Origin: Lasiodiplodia sp. COLG20
Taxonomy: Eukaryota; Ascomycota; Dothideomycetes; Botryosphaeriales; Botryosphaeriaceae
Direction of reading: 5' to 3'
Assembly: GCA_009801085.1 (NCBI GenBank)
Contig: VNWV01000005.1
Span: 2,170,001 to 2,234,000, forward strand
DNA: 64,000 nucleotides
The translations under genes were made by a program, and so were the position numbers. The notes under the pieces were generated by a model. That model was not told where the DNA came from, searched no databases, and saw nothing but the letters and a program-made list of their open reading frames with translations. Of the stretch, positions 45,819-56,696 are shown piece by piece; position 1 is the first letter of the stretch; each line of letters starts with the position of its first letter.

Positions 45819-46729
45819 GATGGTATTGTCGCTGGGTCGCTGGGGACGCGCTGTGGTATCATCCGCGCCGGAGAGATGTCGACTATTTAGCAGGTCGCAG
45901 GTGGTGGTCGGGCATTCGTCGAGGGGGAGCACTATGGCTGGCCGAATGGAGATGACGACGATCTAGCGGTACCCCGCCGAGGCACAGGCCACTGGGTGCT
46001 ATAGCTGGGTGGCGGTGGGCAGATAACGACGCCAAAGCTCGCAATGCTGCAGGGAAAAGGAGATAGCCGCGGCGGGAGGCTGAGACGCGTTGCGACAGAG
46101 CTTAAGGAGAGGTGGTTTGCAGGTAGTCTGACCTGGAGTGAGCGGCGCGAGGTCAAGTGTGTCAGGTGCCGAGCGCTGCCTGACGCGCTAGCGACCCTGC
46201 CTGCACGAACAGGCCTGTCTGCGCCTCGGGCAGTGAAACGGTAAGGCTGTTGGTACTTTTTGTCGCTATTCGCTGAGCAGCTATACATACACATTGCTCC
46301 CGAATCTAAACCTACATCGTCACCCTCCCTCCCAAACTTGCGATTTCAAAGAAGCTGTACATTGCTTCCAGCACGTCTATCAACCACCACCACCACCACT
46401 GCTGTGACCAAATACAGCAATTACCTCCTCCACACCGCATGTTCGGTGGCGCGTGAAGCCGGAGGCCTACTTAGCCAAGGCGCGCTTTTCCCAAAGGAAA
46501 CGAAGGAAAGGAGATGTGAAAAAGCAAAATCGCTATGCTAGGTGAAAAAAGCAATGACTCGTGCATGAAACCCATACTTTTCCGTTACCCGAATCAGATC
46601 AGCTTTTCCGCGAAGAGCCCTAGAATACAAGAGAGAAGCCTGAGGCATAATTCGTGACCACCGAGGATTCGTCGAGTCAAAAGAACAGGCAAGAAATTGA
46701 TACACGCAATGAAATAGGAATGGATTTCT
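45819..46729. other. Spacer
   Basis: This 0.9 kb stretch is the promoter side of the septin-like gene and the 3' side of the G3BP-like gene. It contains a short CAC microsatellite at 46384-46399 and no supportable gene. Confidence 0.5.
46384..46399. repeat. CAC trinucleotide microsatellite
   Basis: Five CAC units in tandem lie in non-coding sequence, suitable only as a simple repeat call. Confidence 0.8.
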
Positions 46730-48530
46730 TTAAGCAGCCGCGTTACCGCCACGGCGGGGGGTCGAGGCACCGCCCCTGCCGCGGGGAGCAAAGCCGCCAC
46801 GGCCGCCATCCTTGTTGAAGCCACCACGGCCCTGGCCAGGGCGGTCAGCGCCACCGCGGCCGCGGCTGATGGAGCCGCCGCGCGAAGGGTAGCGCTGGAA
46901 CTGGCCGCCGGGCTGGCGGCGCTCCTCGACGAAAATCGTCTGGCCGTTGACCGTGTGGGGATTGGCAGCGACAGCAGCGTTGAAGCCGTCCTGGGTAGAG
47001 AATTCAACGAAAGCAGCGTTCTATTGACATAGTCAGCATCCTATCCTGAGCGTGCAATGTGGGGGCGAATTTACCTTCGGCCTGCTGATGTCGAAGTAGG
47101 TAATCTTGTCGAATTTGGAGAGGGACGCCTTCAGCGCGTCCGCGTCGATGTTCTCATACACGTTCTTGATGTAGGCACGGACAGAGGTGGGCTCGGAGGG
47201 CTGGTTCTGGGCACGAGACTGGCGCTTCGTGTGCTCAGCAGTCTGCCAGCCATCCTGCTGGCTGTCCGCGGGCGACTCGGCGGCAGCGGGAGCGGCGGCA
47301 GCAGCAGCCGTGGCAGCGGCGGGCGCGGGAGCAGGCTTGCTCTGAGCAGGGGCAGCCTTAGGAGCAGCAGCCTGAGCAGGAACCGCCGGAACAGCAGGAA
47401 CAGCCGGTGCAAGAGACTTGTTGGCAGAGGCAGCCTTCATAGCCCAGCTCATCGGCTTGGTAGGGGCGGCCGGCGTAGGGGCGGGAGCGGCCTTCGCGGG
47501 CTCAGGAGCGGGAGTGGGAGCGGGCTCCTCAGGCTTCTCCGGCTGAGCGGCCTCCTCGGCGACCTCAGTGGCAGCCTGCTCGGTAGTGGGGACTTCAGTG
47601 GCACTGACGGCAGCGACGGGAGCTTCCTCGGCCTCGACGACCTCAGCAGCCTCCGGAACGGGGGTTCCGTTTTCCTGGGCAGGGGGCGGGGAAACGGCGC
47701 GCTGGGTCTCCTCCTTCTGGATCTCCTCGAGCTTGTTGTCAACCTGAGCAACCTCCTCCTCATTGGCAACAGTCTCATGGGCCGGAACCTCGACAGCAGG
47801 CTCTTGAGCACTCGGGGCAGGCTCCTGGTAGCCAGCGGGGGCAGCAGCGGTATCCTGGGCAACCTCCTCCTCGGCAAGCTCTTCTTCCTCCTCCTTGACG
47901 TACCTGAAAATGTCGTTCAGGACGAAGTAGCCGTTGGTCTGAGCAGCAAGGACGAAGGTCTGGGTGAACTTGCGATGCGGCTGGTTCTTGTTAGAGATCT
48001 CGCCGATGACTTGGATGACAATGTTGGAATCGGATCCCTGAGAGTCGACGTTGGTGACGCGGACCTTGCAGTCCTTGAAATCCAGTTCCTTTATGCGGTC
48101 GTTGATGGCCTATCCATCATCAGTACTCCGGCCAAATCCCTTCAATGGAACTTGGATGCATACCTTCTGTCCAACGCTAACATCGACCTTCTCCTCTTCG
48201 ACACCCGAAACGAATTGCGAGCGCTTGTTGTAGAAGAGCTACTGCCGTTAGCGCCAATCTTCCTGCAAAAGGTGGAAGACATACGAAGAGCTTCTCGGGC
48301 GTCCGGCTAAGAGTGGTGTAGTACTGCTCGACGAAGTACCATCCAACCTCATCCTTGGGGATATCGGCAGCGCTGTTAGAGCTGGTCGACTGGGGAGTGG
48401 AGGTGGAGTGTTGAGCAGCGCTGTAGGCGGCGGCGTTGGCATTGTGCGCGGCGTAGTTCTGGTCGTATGCCTGACCCTGATGAGCGGCATAGGTGCCGTT
48501 CATGGACATGGCTGCCTGCTCAGTTGCCAT
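46730..48530 (-). CDS. G3BP-like RNA-binding protein (NTF2-like + RRM + RGG)
   Basis: Four exons, 48285-48530, 48164-48238, 47075-48109 and 46730-47020, are all joined in phase 0 (introns of 46, 54 and 54 nt), giving 548 residues. An NTF2-like fold spans about residues 60-170 (VGWYFVEQYYTTLSRTPEKLFLFYNKRSQFVSGVEEE, DCKVRVTNVDSQGSDSNIVIQVIGEIS, RKFTQTFVLAAQTNGYFVLNDIFRY). A long acidic, then Ala/Pro/Glu-rich linker follows, with an RRM near 415-490 (VRAYIKNVYENIDADALKASL, NAAFVEFSTQDGFNAAVAANP) and an RGG tail (SRGRGGADRPGQGRGG). This order is that of animal G3BP and yeast Bre5/Nxt3-type proteins, which act in stress granules and with the Ubp3/USP10 deubiquitinase. That role is inferred from the family, not shown here. 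Confidence 0.95.
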
Positions 48531-49470
48531 TTTGCCGATAGTGGAGATGGCAGAAGGTGGGTGTCGCGAGAGTAGTTGTGGATGTTCTATTAGCCGTGGT
48601 GAGGCGACGACGGGTTGAATCTGTTTCGAGTCAGCGACGCGCCGTCACCGAGAGCTGCGCGCGCGATGCAGCGGACGTGTTGGCGAACCTGTCAGTCGCG
48701 CTTGTGGTGGCTAATTGATGGTGATGCGCAGCGACGCTCAAGCGGGAGAGGCGGAGAAGGTAGAGGTGGAGCGCGCGAAAAGAGGGCCTGCAAGTGGCGG
48801 CAATACGGCGCGGAGATGAGGGCGAGCGCGGGGGGTCGCGGGATTGGAGGTTGGGTGTGGTTGTGTGGGTGTGTTGGAGATGGAGAGCGTGCGGGTGGCA
48901 GTAGACGAATTTCAAAAGCAAAGATTCCGCCGGCCGGCGCGCGGGCCAACCCGTCATCGAGTCCGAGCGCGCCAGCCAGCCGCTGCGCTGCTCGACCACC
49001 TCCGCCTTCCCATCCCTGCGCCGCTCATGGTAGCTCCTGCGAATCCTATGACGTTCGCCTGAGCAGTCCGTGTTTCGGAACATGGCGCGGGCCTTCGCGT
49101 CGCTTTCCAACACGCGAGACGAAGCCGGTATGCAACATTCACCCGCCGCCGCCAAGCATCCGCTCCAGAGCATTGATTTATACGGCTGCTGTGCTGGCGG
49201 CTTGCAGCTTGAAAATTGGCTTTCGGATTCACCGTGTTCGCAATTGACCTTCTTCCATTGAGCCGGCGATCACCTCGCGTGTCATTCTTGATCTGCATGC
49301 TAAATGTACAGCAGTGACCAGGATACTTTGTCGGAGATCTAGCCAGATCGCTTCCACGACGCCAGCACACACCATCCACCCGGCGTCTTCCCTCGTTCAG
49401 CTAGTTCAAATTGATAACAGAGATCACTGTCATCTCTACCCATGAACAGGAAATCATCAGCGCTATTTAA
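48531..49470. other. Spacer
   Basis: This is the promoter of the G3BP-like gene plus the 3' side of the lipase gene. GC-rich overlapping frames (48615-49247 + and 48631-49173 -) have no protein-like features. Confidence 0.5.
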
Positions 49471-50564
49471 TTAAAGTCTCGACCTCGTTCCTACCTCTTG
49501 AAGTTGGCTCAGGTTCCCCGATCTTGCCAATATCCACGAGGCGACGTCGTTTGCAAATGTGTATTTGTCGTCGCCAGGTTCCGCGTGCACTGCGCCATTA
49601 GCAACCGAAGTGAAGATACAAGGAAGCCGGAACTCACGCTTGTGGAACCACCCTTCGTAAGCTTTGAGCTCTTTGTCCTGGACCTTCCACTCGTCAAATA
49701 TCTTTTTCACCGGTCCGAATTCCGTCACTGCGTCTGCCGTGCCGTGACCGACCCATACCCTCGTCTTTCCGCCCTCGCCCGCTCCTTCCAGCAACCGCAC
49801 CTCTCCTCTCTCCAGCGTTCCTGCGCGGTCCAGCATACCAGCTAAACCTTCTAGCGTTCCCGTGTCGTGACAAAGTTGGTCTTCGACGTACTCCCTTTGT
49901 ACCTCCGGGTCTCTGCTCAGCAATTTCTCGTCCAGTTTATTCACCATCTGCTTGTGTGGCGCGACCTTAGCTGCCATCTGACCTAGCAGCACTGTGATCT
50001 TATACGGGCGCGACGCTGGGGCAAGCGCAATGAAGGGAGATTCGGCGAGGAAGCCACGGATTGTGCGGAGCACCGATGGAGGGCCAGTTGCCGCGAAGTG
50101 CAGGACTTGAGCACCACCCATGGAGTGGCCCATGAGAAAGAGCGGCGCAGAATGTTTCGGGAGGGCGGTTATGAACGAGGCAATGTCTCCAAGCACGGTC
50201 GAGGTCTGGCCGGTGAGACCGCGTTGGGACATGTTCTTGACGGACATTCCCCAGCCGCGCTGGTCGAATGAGTAGACGATTATGCCCTTGGAAGCGAGTG
50301 TGGGAAAGAGAACGCCATAAGTGTTGCCTGCGCGAGGTCAGAGGGCAGTTGATTCGAGCGGGGAAGCTGCCGGAGCTCACAGTGGTCGCTGAAGCCATGC
50401 ACGAAGACAAGACGCGCTTTCACTTCGCCTGTGGGCTTGCGGAAGCAAGCGTCAGCTGGGAGCCGTCGCATCTGGGGAGGCTTTCACACCATCCAAGTCT
50501 TTGTGTACAGCTTGGCCGCATCTTCTGTGGTATGCACGCCTTCTTCGGTGGTAAACGAAGCCAT
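49471..50564 (-). CDS. Monoacylglycerol-lipase-type serine hydrolase (Yju3-like)
   Basis: Four exons, 50490-50564, 50381-50435, 49638-50327 and 49471-49589, give 312 residues, close to Yju3 and human MGL. The enzyme is an alpha/beta hydrolase expected to split monoacylglycerols into glycerol and fatty acid at lipid droplets or membranes. Visible features are KARLVFVHGFSDHCN (oxyanion region), YSFDQRGWGMS, the nucleophile elbow LFLMGHSMGGAQVL (Ser112), VWVGHGTADAVT (Asp) and YEGWFHKLHAEPGDDK (His). The His motif appears only after removing a 48-nt intron (49590-49637) that has no stop and keeps frame. Without splicing, 16 residues would split the motif. The first intron (50436-50489) has a GTGTGA donor and CTGAC branch. 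Confidence 0.93.
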
Positions 50565-51286
50565 GGTGGGTGAGGGCTCAGTCGAAGTACAGGGACGCGT
50601 AGGGAAGCGCTAGGTGAGGTGGAAAGTCAGGTTGGCGGAGCGATGACGAAGCCGGGGTTGCATGTGAACCCTCGGTTATCGATACGACGTTGCGGGTCAG
50701 TCTGCCAACACCATCCTTCAACGCCGCAAATGCCAATAATTTCCGCTTCCGTCCGCTTGTGCGATCTGATTCGCCTTAGAAACAGGCTAACGCGGCGGGG
50801 TTTCAACGGTGCCACCCACACCACACGTGGAACCATCGCTGTGAATCCCCTTCACCCCGCCCGGCTTCGTCCGTTGTTTTGCCTACACGGAACGAAGGTA
50901 AAGCTCAGGTGAAGACGCAGAATCCTTTGTAGCCGGCTACAATGATGAGTGTGCGCATAGGAGGTGCCCCTCGATGGCAGCTACATCAAGTTCATCGGGG
51001 TTTCGCTGAGAATCGGTACGGTGGGTTGCAAAGACTTTTTCCATCCGTGCATTACAAACGCGACTACACTAGATTCAATATTGGGATAGAAATGTGAGTT
51101 GCACATAAACTTTCAGTACCTACGCAGGGTGAGTGTAAAAATGGCTTCTGGTCGGAGAATCTTTGAGAATGGTGAAATTTCCATCACTTGCAAACATTAT
51201 CATTCAAGTACCATTAGAAATGATTACATGTTCCTGCTACTTGACGGATCCAACGTCCGTTCCCCGCGACTCTATGCTACTGGCCT
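50565..51286. other. Spacer
   Basis: The 0.7 kb between the lipase start and the membrane protein's 3' end contains no supportable gene. Confidence 0.5.
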
Positions 51287-51814
51287 CTATTTCCTAACAA
51301 GAAGCTCGTTCAATGTATTCTCCGTCGACATCTCAATGGGCGAAAACGTAGGGGCGGACTGCTGATAATAGTATTGTTGCGCGGGAATGTTTCCTAAGGG
51401 CCTTTCCTGCTCTGCTAGCCTCATTGTGCCCTCGGTTTTATATTTACGCCAGACCACGACCATTCCGACCGACGATAGAAGCCAGAGAAGCCCAAACACA
51501 ACTCCAACTGCTATTGCGGCACTGCGGGTTTTGGTGACGTCCGTCGACGTTGGTGCGGTTGTAATAGAGCTCGAAATGTGACCGGTGTTCGATGTGGGTG
51601 TGGATATTGATGTGGATGTCGGAGCTGAGGTGCTACTGCCGCTACTACTGCTGCTGTTTGCGTCCTCCTCTATGTATGGGAGAAGATGATCCGATCCGTC
51701 GCTGTTAATGACGGCAGTAATGTACCCGGGCTTCCATTGGAAACAGTTGCTTTCATCCTCATAGCATGATGCCCCCTCCAAACAACATGCTTGCGCCTCC
51801 GAGATGTTGCATTG
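51287..51814 (-). CDS. Single-span mucin-like membrane protein, 3' exon only (5' end unresolved)
   Basis: The last exon runs from an acceptor at 51815-51816 (TTTAG) to a stop at 51287. It begins QCNISEAQACCLEGASCYEDE, a Cys-rich extracellular stretch. A Ser/Thr-rich mucin-like stalk follows (SSSSSGSSTSAPTSTSISTP), then a membrane span (AAIAVGVVFGLLWLLSSVGMVVVW) with basic residues behind it and a ~50-residue cytosolic tail. This fits a fungal cell-surface protein of the sensor-like or Wsc-like layout, but no Wsc domain is visible. The upstream exon with start codon and signal peptide should lie between 51830 and 52209; I could not place it with a consistent phase. Candidate fragments include a frame ending LLPCPPS near 51930. 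Confidence 0.6.
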   Translation of the reverse strand, partial: QCNISEAQACCLEGASCYEDESNCFQWKPGYITAVINSDGSDHLLPYIEEDANSSSSSGSSTSAPTSTSISTPTSNTGHISSSITTAPTSTDVTKTRSAAIAVGVVFGLLWLLSSVGMVVVWRKYKTEGTMRLAEQERPLGNIPAQQYYYQQSAPTFSPIEMSTENTLNELLVRK

Positions 51815-52209
51815 CTAAATCCATACTAAGTCGCTCAATTTCCCTACGAGAGTCAGTACCCGCCAGAGCTAACCAGGCGAGGGGATCGCACCTTTTGACA
51901 GGCACATAGACGGAATTATCTCATTGCTCACTTGGCGGACAAGGAAGAAGATCATTTCTTCCAAATTTGATTCGATGCGGATGGCCGCCACGCCTATGTA
52001 CCTCTGTGTACAGGTGCAAGGTCAGGCCTCCCAGCCTCAGGCACCTTTTCTTTATCGATAGCCTGTGTGACCCCGCACTACTCCGCAGAAACTGCAGCAC
52101 CGCCTTTCCAATCAATCCACAGAGAGGGTTGCATCTGTCCTGTCCCTGCAGGCCTCTCCGAACACAAGCCTCAGTTCGTAGCCTCTCCATGCGCCGTCTA
52201 TTTCCTGTG

Positions 52210-53364
52210 ATGCTCAACTATCGTTCTCTTTTTAGTCGCCATAACCTTGTTCTTCTCTCACGACCTTCCCAGCTTCGGCTTCGCGCAGATGCGCGTCCTG
52301 TTCTCCAGGCTTCATTTATATCGATATCTAAGATGGAGCGAGAGTTGGACAGCATTCCGCACGTCGATCGTACGGCTAACGAACCTCGTGACCCGACTCT
52401 GCATTCTCTCAACCTTGCTAAAATCGATCGGATCAACCCCACGACGCGGCTGTTCAAACTGCGTGCTTCAGGCGACGGAGTCAAGGTGAGTGTTGCATCG
52501 TGACTGCCTCCCATGCCTTGCACGTACGGGTATCTCAAGAGGCAACACGTCACTTCACATTTGTTAATGTGGTAGTTTCTTCCCGGACAATGGCTTGATG
52601 TCTATCTACCGGGAGTAGACCAGGCTGGAGGTTTCACAATCACCTCAGCGCCGGTGCATGCTACTCCACCGGCCGCCGGATCCGACGAGTGTTTAAATGT
52701 CGATCCAAGGGCGTTTGAGCAGGAGAATAAGGCGATCCGTCCGTATCTGGAGCTCGCAGTTCAGAAAAGCCCAAATGCCCCGGCAGCATGGCTTTGGCGG
52801 CCAGAATCCGAGATTCTCGGTTCTGACGTAGAGGTTCGAGTGGGTGGCAGCTTTGTATGGCCTCCGCCGCAGCCTGCGATAGCCGTGCAAGAAGTTGGGA
52901 AAGCGGTTTTCATCGCTGGGGGTGTGGGAATCAAGTCAGTCGTCTGTCTTTGACCGGAGGCTCAGAAGCTGACAGCGAGCACCAGCCCTTTGATCTCCAT
53001 CCTTTCACACCTGCACCACACTAACAGCATGCCTCGTTCGATGGAGTTCATCTACGCCGCCAAGATGACGGACGGCGATATTCTTTTTGCCGATAGACTG
53101 CTACACATCGCCTCTGCCAGGCGGGAACAGTTGAAGTTGAGGTTCTTCCTGACAGGTGCAGGCGGGCATAAGCTCCGGGGCCCGGCAATTTCATATCGTC
53201 GGTTGACTTCCAAAGACGTTCTTGAGGCCTTGGGGGACTCGGACAGGGAACAGACAGTGTGCTACGTGTGTGGACCGCCTCAGATGACGGACGAACTGGT
53301 GGAGTTCTTGCGCGGACAGCAGGGAATGAGTGCCGATCGAGTGCTTTGTGAGAAGTGGTGGTAA
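52210..53364 (+). CDS. OXNAD1-like FAD/NAD(P)-binding oxidoreductase
   Basis: Three exons, 52210-52485, 52576-52934 and 52986-53364 (introns of 90 and 51 nt), give 337 residues. It has a ferredoxin-NADP reductase-type fold: an FAD domain with KIDRINPTTRLFKLRASGD, FLPGQWLDVYLPG and GGFTITSAP, then an NAD(P) domain with AVFIAGGVGINPLISIL, MEFIYAAKMTDGDILF and CYVCGPPQMTDELVEFL, ending in CEKWW. The N-terminal ~35 residues are Arg/Ser/Leu-rich with no acidic residue before Asp (YRSLFSRHNLVLLSRPSQLRLRADARP), fitting mitochondrial import as in animal OXNAD1. The electron acceptor is unknown. It is divergent from the mucin-like gene, with at most ~400 bp between them. Confidence 0.92.
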
Positions 53365-54151
53365 GAAATAATAGTCAGAGTTAGAGCCAAGGCTTATGTT
53401 AGCTGCGTTTTCGCCCCAGGGCCGAGCGTGTTCTAGGAGCGAGACGGCAGGGCGCGCATGGACTGCCGGGTGCCCTTTTTTGCCCTTCTGAGGGTGTATG
53501 AAGTTGCGGAGATAGGCCTTACCGGATTGGGCCAGCTGCAGGAGGGCAGCGCGGCGGGCGGGCACGGGAGACGGGCAGTCGCAAGTGCTGAGAAGGCTGA
53601 CGCGGGCATGGCGAGATGGTGAGCTGCACATCTCGCTGCGCAAGCTTCGCGATCCACTGCTTGAGAAGCTTCTTGTGGGCTGTCACGCCCGTAGCCGCCG
53701 ACCCCGTGCGTTGAAGCGGCTAGCGAGATCACAGCGGGGCGCCGGCGTCGGGCGCTCCCATTGGCGGGCCTGTAAGCGCCCCCATCACCGCGCATCCCCG
53801 CCGCAGCCAACGAGGGCGCAAATGCACGTTCTTGCCCTCGCCGCGTTGCACCGCACGCTCTCACAGGCCGCGCTTCGGCAATGGCCTGGGCAAGATCCCG
53901 GCAGCGTGCGCGCTGGCCGTCGGCTGACCTGCAGATGATATTCGCCCGCCGCCCGGCCAGCTCGCCAAAAGACCTGCACCGCCCGAGTCCTCCAACTCTC
54001 CTCCCTCGGCCCTCTCCCTCTGCGCCCGCCAGCTCCAGTGCTCGTCTCTCTGCCGCCGGCCGGCGACAGAAACGTCTCAGCGCAGCCCCCGACTGCTTCT
54101 CGACAGCACCCGTTTCAGCCTTTCCAGCGGCAACCGACAGCCAACGACCCC
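53365..54151. other. Spacer
   Basis: This is GC-rich promoter sequence of the next gene, with C/T-rich tracts near 53980-54060. No supportable gene. Confidence 0.5.
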
Positions 54152-55393
54152 ATGGCCGGCTTCTTCATCTCGCGCACGTGGCGCACCCGCAAGCTCATGC
54201 TGGGCCTGCTTCTTCTGGAGTTCGCCTTGACCGTGCCCGTGCTGACGCTGTTCGGCATCGCGAATCCAAACTTGTACCGCACCAAGCTATGGCAGGAGGG
54301 CGGTGACTTGGGCTACAACAGCGCCCCCAACACCGTCCTGTACGCCATGGCGAACTATAGGCCCGTGAAGACACCCCTCGTTTGGAGCCAATTGTCAGTC
54401 TCTCTACACTCTTGACGTCGCGCGCAAACTGACACGGTTGATAGTATTACCTCGTGGAACCTTGTCATCTCGGTGCTTTCAATGTTCATCATGCTCTGCA
54501 AGATCCCCATGTTCATAATGCATGTTTTCTACCCCATCCTTTCGCTTCTCGTCCATGCCCTCGAGATTGCCTTGTATGCCTACAGTGCATATGGCCAGTC
54601 CGGCAAGGATACCATCGACCCGAGACGCCCCTCTACCGGGCTCCCCTGGTACATTGGCAAGAGCTGCAGCGTTGCTACCACCTCGCAACTGAAGGGCTAC
54701 TGCCTGCAAGCAAAGAGCGCATTTGTTCTCACCTGCTTGATGATGTAAGCTGTTCTTCTCCTCCGCTGCCCACACCCCTGCTGACCTAGCAATGCTCGTA
54801 GTGTACTATTCGGCATCTTCTTCATCCTCGCTGTCCATTCCATGATTCCTACCAAGGCCCAAAAAGAGCAGCATTCCGAGAGAGTCCAAGCCAAGGCCGA
54901 GCGCAAGTCGAAATTCGAGGCGATGAAAGCCGAACTCGCCGCCGAAGCTGCATCCATCCATCAGCAACAACTCCAGATGACCAACGAACAATACTGGAGC
55001 CAGCAGGGCCACCCGCTCTCACCGTCCTACGCGCCTACGTCGCCGTACGCGGCACCGCATACACCCTATGGCCCGGCCAGCGCAACGTATCCGCCGCGCT
55101 CTCCCTTTACCCCCGGTGGGGCGTATGCGCAATGGCAGCAGAACTACGGCAGTCCGCAAACCCCGCAGCCTGTGCACCCCGCACCAATGACGCACTATGG
55201 GCCGGATGGTCAAGTGGACTGGAGCAAGCAGCAATGGGAGATGCAGAACTACCCTCAGCCGCCCGTGTCACCGGTTCACACAACTTCGCCCAGCCCTCCA
55301 CTACCAGCCCCGGCGCCGTATCCGGCAACGCCGAGGACAAAGGCGTACAACTCCCTCAATGGGAGCGGTGATTTGCCATTGAGGCAAGCGTAA
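54152..55393 (+). CDS. Four-span fungal membrane protein with Pro/Gln-rich tail, function unknown
   Basis: Three exons, 54152-54393, 54445-54744 and 54802-55393 (introns of 51 and 57 nt), give 377 residues. Hydrophobic spans are LMLGLLLLEFALTVPVLTLFG, LVISVLSMFIMLCKIPMFIMHVFYPILSLLVHALEIALYAY (probably two) and SAFVLTCLMMIVLFGIFFILAV. The last span is followed by a charged helix (KAQKEQHSERVQAKAERKSKFEAMKAELAAEA). The tail is Pro/Tyr/Gln-rich (SPSYAPTSPYAAPHTPYG), as in scaffold-binding disordered regions. The four-span layout with short loops is reminiscent of MARVEL-type proteins, but I cannot show membership. Confidence 0.88.
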
Positions 55394-56696
55394 ATAACCT
55401 CAGGGGGAGGCCCAGGTGGCTCCCTTTCTACGTCGATAATTCTCGCTTCTTTATCTGTGATGGTGGTATACCCGGGTTTCAGCCCTCATGAAAAGGGCAA
55501 CGGCGTTTTGTTTTTGGGATAATATCACGCCCTCTGAAGAGAGGCAAGACAGATCTACTCTCGTTGACGATCTAATGTTAAATATTTGGTTGCTCGATCG
55601 ATCTCGTGTCTGTTCCTGGCAGTTAAGTGGGTTTCTGCCACCGATCTGCAAGGCATGCGGGGTATATTGTACATGCAGGTGGGGACGTCTTGAAGGTGGG
55701 ACCGACATGGTCCTGGGGCTCATAGCGGCCACGTTATGCAAAAGTCAAAATGCTCATTCGAAACCTGTCCTCTATAAGTCGAAGGCCATGCCCACTAAAG
55801 TCGGGCGGTTTAACGATGTGAATTAGCTGATAGAGCATATGACCTTGATGTTGGTTTACTGCAGCCACGCCGTACTACCTTCTCTTATGCGAAAGGTTTG
55901 GCACGCCTTATCTGATGGGCGGGAGCCGTGTACACAGAAACCTTAATTGGTCCGTTATTGATGGAGACCTATTAGGCCTGCAGCGGATGATGTGGCCGTA
56001 CTATGGAAGGCGAGCGATGTGCGCGGAACAATCGAGAGCAATGGCCGAATGTGGAGCTCACGATGGCAAGTCCCCGGCGGGCGGACGGAGCAGGCAAAGC
56101 TGGATGCCGCTCAAGAGGAGCCAATGCCATTGCAGGGCCGGCAATGACTTTACACCGCCACTCTGTGAAGTGGGCAGACCTCAACACCACAGTCTAGACC
56201 ACGATAGGAGAACTCCTGGACCAGGAACTCGGTTTCGCCATCCCGCCGGATAAAAGCCAGAGCCGGTAGGGCACGCGATTGGGGAGGCGTCCTTTTTTCT
56301 GGGGCCGGGTAAAGGGCCAGGCACGGACAGGGCTGATAAGCGAATGCTGAACCCTGGCGGCTGCCCCACGTCTTACTGGCTACCAGCTTGCACGTCACTC
56401 CCATGTCACGATTATCGTGTCCGCCCACCGGGTACTTTTTTTGACCGCAGCCTGACCGCGTCGCGCACCTGACGCCAAAGCCCCTTCGTCCCCGCTTCCT
56501 TCTCCGAAGTCATCGTCCAATTGTCCCACCATAATATCCTGACGGCGCCCCGCAGCTTTGATGTCTGAGAATTTGTTCTTGCTGCTCAACTGCTTCCTAA
56601 CCGTCACATAAAGTACCCACACCCAACACCTCCGTCCGAACCACCGCCTTACGAATCCCCCCTCATTGCAACAGCGCCAGAGCTCCAGCTGCAGCC
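55394..56696. other. Spacer
   Basis: The 1.3 kb between two plus-strand genes includes the xylulokinase promoter. Only short chance frames are present. Confidence 0.5.

Noticed and set aside
47057..48310. 417-codon plus-strand frame opposite the G3BP-like gene
   Set aside because: It runs antisense through clearly recognised NTF2/RRM exons and has a repetitive Gly/Leu/Ser composition.
48615..49247. 210-codon plus-strand frame
   Set aside because: GC-rich promoter region, overlapped by another open frame, no domain.
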